Part shown: piece after piece, positions 6,697 to 12,465 of the stretch
Numbering within the stretch: position 1 is the stretch's first letter
Layout: each line of letters begins with the position of its first letter
Origin: Bacteroidota bacterium
GTDB taxonomy: Bacteria > Bacteroidota > Bacteroidia > Bacteroidales > Rikenellaceae
DNA length: 22,448 bases
NCBI GenBank assembly: GCA_023443765.1
Contig: JAEZTA010000149.1
Coordinates: 1 to 22,448 of the forward strand
Reading direction: 5' to 3'
The notes under the pieces: generated by a model
What the model was told of the DNA's origin: nothing
The model's input: the letters and a program-made list of their open reading frames with translations, nothing else
Databases searched by the model: none
Position numbers and translations under genes: made by a program

Positions 6697-7032
6697 ATGG
6701 CTGAAGACAACGTAAAAGCGCAGATGCGCAAAGGAATCCTGGAGTACTGCATCCTCGCCATCCTTTCCCGCGAGGACTCGTATGCTCCGAAGATCATCGC
6801 CGAACTCAAGCAGGCGGAAATGATCGTAGTCGAGGGTACGCTCTACCCGATCCTCACCCGGCAGAAAAACGCAGGACTGCTGACCTACCGCTGGGAGGAA
6901 TCCCCGCAGGGTCCGCCCCGCAAGTACTACGCACTCACGGACAAAGGCCGCGATTACCTCACGACGCTCGACGAAGCCTGGGATGAACTCGTCGGACAGA
7001 TCCAACTCATCCGCCACGGAAAAAACGATTAA
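6697..7032 (+). CDS. PadR family transcriptional regulator
   Basis: This 111-aa protein has the PadR winged-helix layout: a helix-turn-helix in KGILEYCILAILSREDSYAP KIIAELKQ, the family's typical 'VVEGTLYPILTRQKNAGLLT' recognition-helix/wing region (about 46-66), and 'GPPRKYYALTDKGRDYL' for the wing. It is short, as in the PadR-s1 group, with little C-terminal dimerisation helix beyond DEAWDELVGQI. Such proteins bind inverted repeats as dimers and usually repress their own operon or a neighbouring membrane protein. The dyad at 5855-5876 is the obvious candidate site. The effector is unknown. Confidence 0.93.
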   Translation: MAEDNVKAQMRKGILEYCILAILSREDSYAPKIIAELKQAEMIVVEGTLYPILTRQKNAGLLTYRWEESPQGPPRKYYALTDKGRDYLTTLDEAWDELVGQIQLIRHGKND

Positions 7033-7048
7033 CCCAAAAAACAATACC

Positions 7049-7846
7049 ATGAAAAAGATTCTTCTGATAGCCGTCCTGATCGGAGCCATGCTCTCCGTAA
7101 CTGCCTATATCGCCTGCGTGGCAATGCCGATGCTGGGCAAAACCATCAAGGGCAGCGGCAATATCGTCACCAAGACCATCCCGGCCCCCGATTTCAACAG
7201 CATCGAGGCATCGCACGCCGTGAAAGTTATCGTTACGGACAAGGTGTCGGACATCCGCATCGACGCCGACGACAACCTGATGGACCTGGTCGAAGTGAAG
7301 AGCGCGGGGAACACGCTGGTCGTACGGCTCAGCGACGAAGCACGCAGCACCTCGAATATCCACGTAACGGTAACCGTTCCGTACAACGAAAAGCTCGGCA
7401 GCGTACACGCCTCCGGCGCAACCCAGGTGACGGTCGAACCTACGCTGACCGCCCCCAAAGTCGAAATCGAAGCCTCGGGCGCATCGAAAGTCAACGCCAA
7501 TGCCCGGACCACGGAGTGCAAGGTGGACTGTTCGGGAGCCTCCAAGATCAGCATGGGCGTCCAGGCCGACATTTGCAAAATGGAGTGCTCGGGAGCCTCG
7601 AAACTGGAAGTTACGGGAACGGCCGGCGACTGCAAGGTCGACGTGAGCGGCGCATCGTCGTGCAACGCTTCAGAACTCGTGTCCGAGACCTGCAACGCGA
7701 AAGCATCGGGCGCTTCGAAAGCCCAGGTGAACTGCACCCGGAAACTGAACGCCCAGGCATCGGGCGCTTCGAAAATCGCTTATACCGGCGGCAGTACGGA
7801 CAATACGATCAGCAAATCGGGCGCAAGTTCGGTTTCGCGCCAATAA
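7049..7846 (+). CDS. GIN domain (DUF2807) protein with repeated SGAS motifs
   Basis: Read from ATG 7049, giving 265 aa; the earlier in-frame start at 6983 lies inside the PadR gene and would place polar residues before the signal/anchor, so it is rejected. The N-terminus (MKKILLIAVLIGAMLSVTAY) is a signal peptide or anchor. The rest is a GIN domain (putative auto-transporter adhesin, head domain), predicted beta-helix: KGSGNIVTKTIPAPDFNSIE, then eight repeated turns with S-G-A-[ST] (for example EASGASKV, CSGASKI, CSGASKL, ASGASKA). Six cysteines recur next to these turns. Proteins of this family are common in PadR-PspC operons of Bacteroidota; the function is unknown but the location is outside the cytoplasm. 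Confidence 0.88.
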   Translation: MKKILLIAVLIGAMLSVTAYIACVAMPMLGKTIKGSGNIVTKTIPAPDFNSIEASHAVKVIVTDKVSDIRIDADDNLMDLVEVKSAGNTLVVRLSDEARSTSNIHVTVTVPYNEKLGSVHASGATQVTVEPTLTAPKVEIEASGASKVNANARTTECKVDCSGASKISMGVQADICKMECSGASKLEVTGTAGDCKVDVSGASSCNASELVSETCNAKASGASKAQVNCTRKLNAQASGASKIAYTGGSTDNTISKSGASSVSRQ

Positions 7847-7870
7847 ACCTTTGCTAATTTACCCACTACC

Positions 7871-9193
7871 ATGAAAGAGGTTAAAAAATGCAGCATCTCG
7901 GGCGTGGCGTTCACCATGGACGCCGATGCCTACGAGGCCCTCGAATCCTACCTCGAAAGCCTTAAAAAGACCTATAAGGACACGGCCGACGGCGCGGAAA
8001 TCGTCGCCGACATCGAGGCCCGCATCGCGGAACTGATCCTCTCGGCGCAGGACAACACCCGCATCGTGGAGCAGCCCCTGATCCTGAACATCATCCGGCA
8101 GATGGGCTCCGCCGAGGACATCTCCCAGGAGAGCCCCGACCGCGACCTGCAATGCGACACCCCGCGCATCCCGCGCCGCCTCTACCGCGACACGGAAAAT
8201 GCCAAGCTGGGCGGCGTTTGCGCCGGCATCGGCAAGTATTTCGACATCGACCCCGTATGGGTGCGGCTCGGGCTGTTCCTGCCCCTGCTGTTCACCTGCT
8301 TCGGGTGGATTCCCTTCCTGCACTGGTTCAGCCCGATGTTCGGCAACCTGTTCGGCATCTTCCTGATCTGCTACTTCATCATGTGGTTCGCCGTCCCGGC
8401 GGCCCGTTCGGCACGGCAGAAGCTCGAAATGAACGGCGAGAAGATCACCGCACAGTCCATCGGCGAAGTCACCACAGCCACGGCTACGGCCTGCGCCGAA
8501 CCCGACGCCAAGGCCAAGCCGATCGTCGCCGAGGTCGTCTCGGTCTTCGGCAAAGTCGTACTGATCCTGCTGAAAATCATCGCCGGGTTCATCGTCTTCG
8601 GACTCATCATGGCGGCCTGCGCCCTGATCATCGGCATATTCGCCCTGATCGTCGGCGGAGAGGGATTCTTCACCCCGGCCGTCTTCGGCAGCACGGTGTC
8701 GATCTGGATCGCGAGCCTCGGCATACTGGCCGGACTCATCCCCATCATCCTGCTGATCTACGTACTGATGTGCCTGATCGCCTCGCGCAAACCCGGCGGC
8801 AAGACCGTGCTGGCCATCTTCCTGCTGTGGCTGGCCTCGATCATCGCCGTCTCGTGCGTCGCCATCCGCGAGAACGTAGGCGACAAGTTCAGGACCAAAC
8901 GCAAGGTCATCGAACAGGTGTTCCAGAGCCAGATCGTCATCAACGGTGACACCACGACCCTCGAACGCCTGCTGGAAGATTACGACGACGAAAGCGTGAT
9001 CGAGGAGGGCCGCAAAATCCTGCATATCTCCGTGCCTTCGAAGTCGATCGACATCACCGTCGACAAGAAGCAGGGCGAACTGCGGGTCAACGCCGACGGC
9101 AAACAGGTGACGGTTCAGGCCCAGGACAACCCGGGCGAGGCATCGGTCACGATAAAGGCCGGTGAAAACCCGCAAACCAAGAGCGACGAATAA
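7871..9193 (+). CDS. Long PspC domain membrane protein
   Basis: This 440-aa protein has three parts. Residues 1-85 match the N-terminal domain of the 5937-6479 protein (GVAFTMDADAYEALESYLES, VADIEARIAELI, NIIRQMGSAEDIS). Residues about 101-180 are a PspC domain (RRLYRDTENAKLGGVCAGIG ... YFIMWFAVPAARSARQKLEM) with an insertion of aromatic residues between the helices. Residues about 228-332 hold three or four more transmembrane helices, followed by a polar, probably extracytoplasmic tail (335-440). It is the last gene of the operon, 24 bp after the GIN gene, and is followed by a strong terminator. Likely an inner-membrane sensor or scaffold in envelope homeostasis (inference). Confidence 0.88.
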   Translation: MKEVKKCSISGVAFTMDADAYEALESYLESLKKTYKDTADGAEIVADIEARIAELILSAQDNTRIVEQPLILNIIRQMGSAEDISQESPDRDLQCDTPRIPRRLYRDTENAKLGGVCAGIGKYFDIDPVWVRLGLFLPLLFTCFGWIPFLHWFSPMFGNLFGIFLICYFIMWFAVPAARSARQKLEMNGEKITAQSIGEVTTATATACAEPDAKAKPIVAEVVSVFGKVVLILLKIIAGFIVFGLIMAACALIIGIFALIVGGEGFFTPAVFGSTVSIWIASLGILAGLIPIILLIYVLMCLIASRKPGGKTVLAIFLLWLASIIAVSCVAIRENVGDKFRTKRKVIEQVFQSQIVINGDTTTLERLLEDYDDESVIEEGRKILHISVPSKSIDITVDKKQGELRVNADGKQVTVQAQDNPGEASVTIKAGENPQTKSDE

Positions 9194-9231
9194 CCATGCG
9201 CGTAAACTGAAATAAAAAGTTTTCTCCGAAG

Positions 9232-9268
9232 TACGGGCGGCATCCTTTTTGGGCCGCCCGTATTTTTT
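9232..9268 (+). terminator. Terminator of the PspC-PadR operon
   Basis: The 10-bp stem TACGGGCGGC (9232-9241) pairs with GCCGCCCGTA (9253-9262), followed by six T (9263-9268). The end of the T tract is also the -33 box of the next promoter. Confidence 0.92.
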
Positions 9269-9296
9269 GAAAATTTTAAAATTATTACTACCTTTG
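9266..9296 (+). promoter_or_regulatory. Promoter of the candidate small RNA / pfkA leader
   Basis: TTTG (9266-9269), 19 nt, then TACCTTTG (9289-9296): a full match to the Bacteroidota housekeeping promoter. Transcription should begin near 9302-9304. Confidence 0.8.
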
Positions 9297-9302
9297 GAGG
9301 CG

Positions 9303-9376
9303 TAACGCCCCTTTTAGCCGTCGGAAGGTTCTACCGAGCCGCACGCGACCCGGTGTCGAATCCATCCGACTTTTTT
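9303..9376 (+). ncRNA. Candidate small RNA or transcription attenuator upstream of pfkA
   Basis: Directly after the promoter ending at 9296 the transcript would fold into one long hairpin. GTCGGA (9320-9325) pairs with TCCGAC (9365-9370), GGTTC (9327-9331) with GAATCC (9358-9363, one bulged T) and ACCG (9333-9336) with CGGT (9351-9354). The outer stem is followed at once by six T (9371-9376), the mark of an intrinsic terminator. The product would be an RNA of about 75 nt with no open reading frame of note. It either stands alone as a small RNA or is a leader whose hairpin controls read-through into pfkA. I do not recognise a known RNA family; the structure is read by eye. Confidence 0.55.
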
Positions 9377-9377
9377 G

Positions 9378-9385
9378 TATCTTTG
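9378..9385 (+). promoter_or_regulatory. Second -7 box, directly before pfkA
   Basis: TATCTTTG at 9378-9385 matches TAnnTTTG; no good TTTG box is found about 20 nt upstream, where the hairpin lies. Transcription would begin near 9391, giving a leader of about 22 nt before ATG 9414. It starts 1 bp past the T6 tract of the upstream hairpin. Confidence 0.55.
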
Positions 9386-9413
9386 AAAGGTTTTGTTTTT
9401 AACAAATGAGAGT

Positions 9414-10394
9414 ATGGCCGGAATCAAAAGCATAGGCATTCTGACATCGGGCGGCGACGCGCCGGGCATGAATGCAGCAATTCGCGCGGTGACGCGCAGC
9501 GCAATCTACAACGGATTTACCGTAAAAGGGATCATGCGCGGTTTTAAAGGTTTGGTATTCAACGAAATCGTCGAATTCAAATCGCAGAGCGTCAGCAACA
9601 TCATCCAGTTGGGCGGCACGATCCTGAAAACCGCCCGCAGCGAGGAGTTCAAGACCACCGAAGGCCGCAAGGCGGCTTACGACAACATGGTCGCCGCGGG
9701 GATCGACGCCCTGGTGGTGATCGGCGGCGACGGTTCGCTGACCGGTGCGGGACTTTTCGCCCAGGAATACAACGTGCCGATCGTGGGACTGCCCGGTACG
9801 ATCGACAACGACCTCGGAGGCACGGACTCGACGATCGGTTACGACACGGCGCTGAACACCATCATGGAGGCGGTCGACAAACTGCGCGACACGGCATCGA
9901 GCCACGAGCGGCTTTTCTTCGTCGAGGTGATGGGCCACACGGCAGGTTTCCTGGCGCTCAACAGCGCCATTGCCACGGGTTCCGAGGCGGCGATCATCCC
10001 GGAGATGGACACCGAAGTCGACCAGTTGGCCGAACTGATCAACCACGGATTCCGCAAGAGCAAGAACTCGGCGATCGTGATCGTCGCGGAGAATCCCAAG
10101 ACGGGTGGTGCCACGGCGCTGGCCGAGCGTGTGAAGAAGGAGTTCCCGCAGTATGACGCGCGCGTAACGATCCTGGGCCACATCCAGCGCGGCGGTTCGC
10201 CGACGGCTGTGGACCGCATCCTCGCCTCGCGCATGGGCGAAGCGGCAATCGAAGCGATCCTCGACGGACAGCGCAACGTGATGATCGGTACGATGAACGG
10301 CAAGATCGTCTACGTACCTTTCGCCAAAGCCGTGAAACACGACAAGGGCATCGACCGCGGCGCCCTGGAGCTGGTGAAAATCCTCTCGATATAG
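9414..10394 (+). CDS. pfkA: 6-phosphofructokinase, ATP-dependent type
   Basis: This 326-aa enzyme phosphorylates fructose 6-phosphate to fructose 1,6-bisphosphate, the committed step of glycolysis. LTSGGDAPGMNAAIR (10-24) and GGDGS (104-108) form the nucleotide site; the small Gly after GGD points to ATP rather than pyrophosphate as donor. PGTIDNDLGGTD (127-138) holds the catalytic Asp131. HIQRGGSPTAVDR is the substrate segment near the C-terminus. Where most PfkA proteins have MGR, this one has MGH (173-175), replacing the Arg that contacts fructose 6-phosphate. The start is taken as ATG 9414; an in-frame TTG at 9393 coincides with the expected transcription start of the near promoter. It is followed 23 bp later by a PfkB-family kinase gene. 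Confidence 0.95.
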   Translation: MAGIKSIGILTSGGDAPGMNAAIRAVTRSAIYNGFTVKGIMRGFKGLVFNEIVEFKSQSVSNIIQLGGTILKTARSEEFKTTEGRKAAYDNMVAAGIDALVVIGGDGSLTGAGLFAQEYNVPIVGLPGTIDNDLGGTDSTIGYDTALNTIMEAVDKLRDTASSHERLFFVEVMGHTAGFLALNSAIATGSEAAIIPEMDTEVDQLAELINHGFRKSKNSAIVIVAENPKTGGATALAERVKKEFPQYDARVTILGHIQRGGSPTAVDRILASRMGEAAIEAILDGQRNVMIGTMNGKIVYVPFAKAVKHDKGIDRGALELVKILSI

Positions 10395-10417
10395 ACCCTA
10401 AACCCGAACATAAGCGA

Positions 10418-11419
10418 ATGAAACGCGTAATTGGCATCGGCAATGCCCTGACCGACATGCTGGTCAACCTGAAAACCGACTCCGTACTGGGAAGGTTCAA
10501 ATTAGCCAAAGGCTCGATGAGCCTTGTGGATACCCGGCTCCAGACCGAAATTTCGAAATCGGTGGCCGGACTCCCCTACTCCCTGTCGCTCGGAGGATCG
10601 GCCGGAAACACCATCCGCGCCATGGCCCAGCTGGGCAGCAGCGTCGGTTTCATCGGCAAGGTAGGTCCCGACACCACGGGCGATTTCTTCGTGCAGGCAC
10701 TGGACAACCTCGGCATCGAGCCGATCATCTTCCGGGGCAAGGAGCGTTCGGGCAAATGCGTGTCGCTGATCTCCGCAGACGGCGAACGCACGATGGTCAC
10801 CTACCTCGGTGCAGCTTTGGAACTTTCGGCCGGGGAGATCGAGCCGTCGATCTTCGAGGGTTACGACTGCCTTTACGTCGAGGGGTATCTGGTGCAGAAC
10901 CACGACCTGATCCTCAAAGCCGCCTGCACGGCCAAGAAGTGCGGGCTGAAAGTCGCCATCGACCTGGCCAGTTTCAACATCGTGGCCGAGAACCTCGAAT
11001 TCCTGCGCGAACTGGTTCGCGAACATGTCGACATCGTCTTCGCCAACGAGGACGAGGCCAAGACCTTCACCTGCGAGGCCGAACCGCTGAATGCCCTGCA
11101 AGCCATATCGAAGCTGTGCGACCTGGCAATCGTCAAGATCGGCACGAAAGGCGCGCTGATCAAGCAGGGCGAGGAGGTCGTACACGTGGGCATCATGGCC
11201 GCAGCCAAACGCGTGGACACCACGGGTGCGGGCGACTTCTATGCCGCCGGGTTCCTGGCGGGCCTCTGCGACGGGCTTTCGCTGCGCCAGTGCGGCACGA
11301 TCGGCGCTATCACGGCCGGCAAGGTGATCGAGGTCGTAGGCACGACCTTCGGCGAAGAAGCCTGGGCCGACATCCACCAGTTGGTGAACAAGGTTAAAAA
11401 CGAAAAATACCTGTTTTAA
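10418..11419 (+). CDS. PfkB-family kinase, adenosine-kinase-like
   Basis: This 333-aa protein has both PfkB signatures: the N-terminal glycine-rich segment LGGSAGNTIRAMAQLGSSVG (59-78) and the C-terminal DTTGAGDFYAAGFLAG (267-282), where Asp273 is the expected catalytic base. The N-terminal VIGIGNALTDMLV matches the adenosine kinase/ribokinase-like group found in Bacteroidota, usually annotated as adenosine kinase. The substrate (adenosine, another nucleoside or a sugar) cannot be settled from sequence. It is 23 bp after pfkA with no terminator between, so the two kinases are probably cotranscribed, and it ends in a strong terminator. Confidence 0.9.
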   Translation: MKRVIGIGNALTDMLVNLKTDSVLGRFKLAKGSMSLVDTRLQTEISKSVAGLPYSLSLGGSAGNTIRAMAQLGSSVGFIGKVGPDTTGDFFVQALDNLGIEPIIFRGKERSGKCVSLISADGERTMVTYLGAALELSAGEIEPSIFEGYDCLYVEGYLVQNHDLILKAACTAKKCGLKVAIDLASFNIVAENLEFLRELVREHVDIVFANEDEAKTFTCEAEPLNALQAISKLCDLAIVKIGTKGALIKQGEEVVHVGIMAAAKRVDTTGAGDFYAAGFLAGLCDGLSLRQCGTIGAITAGKVIEVVGTTFGEEAWADIHQLVNKVKNEKYLF

Positions 11420-11423
11420 AGAC

Positions 11424-11454
11424 AAAGGGGTTGAACAAATGTTCAACCCCTTTT
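11424..11454. terminator. Bidirectional terminator after the PfkB-family gene
   Basis: A 13-bp perfect stem (11424-11436 with 11441-11453) around AAAT, followed by TTTT. The minus-strand side reads CCCCTTTGTCTTT, so it may also serve the convergent glycosyltransferase gene. Confidence 0.88.
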
Positions 11455-11497
11455 ATCAATCCCTTTCTCAGGCGCATGCGGCCAAAACCAGCAGTTT

Positions 11498-12397
11498 TCA
11501 ATTTTTAATTTTCGTGAACAGCCCCCGGCTGATCCCCCAGCGCATGCGCAACAGCCACCGCGACCGGCGGGACGGCATCGTGCAGCACAGCAGCAGCGTA
11601 GCCCCCCATTTGGCGATCTCCAGCACGAAGGTCTTCAGCAGCCGGCCGTGAATCTGCGCCCGGAGCCGTTGGCTCACGCCGATATTGTAGCTCAGCCGCC
11701 GGAAATAGGTTTCATTGAGTTTAGCAGGCGGGATGATGTGCCACATCACCGCTCCCGGCACATACCAGATCGTCTCGCCGCCGAGCAGCAGCCGCTCGAA
11801 AAAATCGTTCTCCTCGCCACCGATCAACTCGCCGTTCACACGCCCCAGCGTAGGGTCAAAACCGGCGTAACCGGCCAGTCCTGCACGCCGGAAGGCCATG
11901 TTCCCACCCCCCGGAACCCGTCCCGCAGGAAACGGACGCACCTCGGGCCCGAAATCCATCGGATTGGCAATCGGCATCTCGACGTATTTCGACATCCATG
12001 CCGGACGCCCCGTCGGGTATTCGGCGATGATGTGCCCCCCGGCCACAACGGCTTCGGGATGCGCGTCGAAAAATTCGAGATAAGCCCGCAGGAAGCCTTC
12101 GTTGACCCGCTCATCGTCGTCGATAAACACCACCAGCGGCGCCTGCGCCTCCCGCAGTCCACGGTTACGGGCATACGACACACCGGGGCCGTCCTCCGCG
12201 ACAAGCCTCAACGCGCACCCGGCATGCGCAGCAGCAAAGGCCGCAAAACGCGCTTCGGTATCGTCCGTGGAGTTGTTGCTCACGACCACACATTCCCACT
12301 CCGCACGCGGCAAATCCTGCCGCACGACAGATTCGAGTGCAGCAACGAGTTGTGCGGCACGGTTGTGGGTGGGAATGACGAGCGATATCCGAATCAT
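11498..12397 (-). CDS. Family 2 glycosyltransferase
   Basis: This 299-aa protein starts with ISLVIPTHNRAAQLVAALES (4-23), the GT-A nucleotide-sugar fold, and has VVVSNNSTDDTEARF (37-51), GVSYARNRGL (72-81) and the metal-binding FIDDDERV (91-98). Further on, GGEENDFFERLLLGG corresponds to the ED-rich acceptor/catalytic-base region. The C-terminal part is basic with a hydrophobic patch (ETFKLAKWGATLLLCC-like), suggesting membrane contact. The donor and acceptor sugars are unknown; enzymes of this type act in capsule, O-antigen or glycoprotein synthesis. It stands alone, divergent from dsbD with 68 bp between the start codons. Confidence 0.92.
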   Translation of the reverse strand: MIRISLVIPTHNRAAQLVAALESVVRQDLPRAEWECVVVSNNSTDDTEARFAAFAAAHAGCALRLVAEDGPGVSYARNRGLREAQAPLVVFIDDDERVNEGFLRAYLEFFDAHPEAVVAGGHIIAEYPTGRPAWMSKYVEMPIANPMDFGPEVRPFPAGRVPGGGNMAFRRAGLAGYAGFDPTLGRVNGELIGGEENDFFERLLLGGETIWYVPGAVMWHIIPPAKLNETYFRRLSYNIGVSQRLRAQIHGRLLKTFVLEIAKWGATLLLCCTMPSRRSRWLLRMRWGISRGLFTKIKN

Positions 12398-12432
12398 CGT
12401 GCGAATGTAACAATTTATCCGTAAAAAACCCG

Positions 12433-12440
12433 TATATTTG
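12433..12440 (+). promoter_or_regulatory. -7 box of the dsbD promoter
   Basis: TATATTTG at 12433-12440 matches TAnnTTTG and lies 25 bp before the dsbD start codon. No clear -33 TTTG is present at the expected distance (near 12410). Confidence 0.55.
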
Positions 12441-12465
12441 TTGGAAATATAAAAGCGATACGACT

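Noticed and set aside
6983..7048. Upstream start of the GIN-domain gene
   Set aside because: It would overlap the end of the PadR gene and place a polar stretch before the hydrophobic N-terminal segment; ATG 7049 gives a normal signal peptide.
7859..9175. A 438-codon antisense frame opposite the long PspC gene
   Set aside because: The product is an acidic, D/G/Q/H-rich low-complexity chain with no domain; it is the shadow of the membrane protein gene.
9320..9370. tRNA-like or tmRNA-like element before pfkA because of GTGTCGAATCC
   Set aside because: No anticodon arm, D arm or CCA end can be drawn; a single long hairpin followed by T6 explains the sequence better.
9393..9413. TTG start for pfkA
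   Set aside because: It coincides with the expected transcription start of the near promoter, and the phosphofructokinase family begins close to ATG 9414.
9399..10340. Antisense frame opposite pfkA (and a similar one opposite the PfkB-family gene at 10502-11446)
   Set aside because: H/R/D-rich chains without motifs, opposite genes with complete enzyme signatures.
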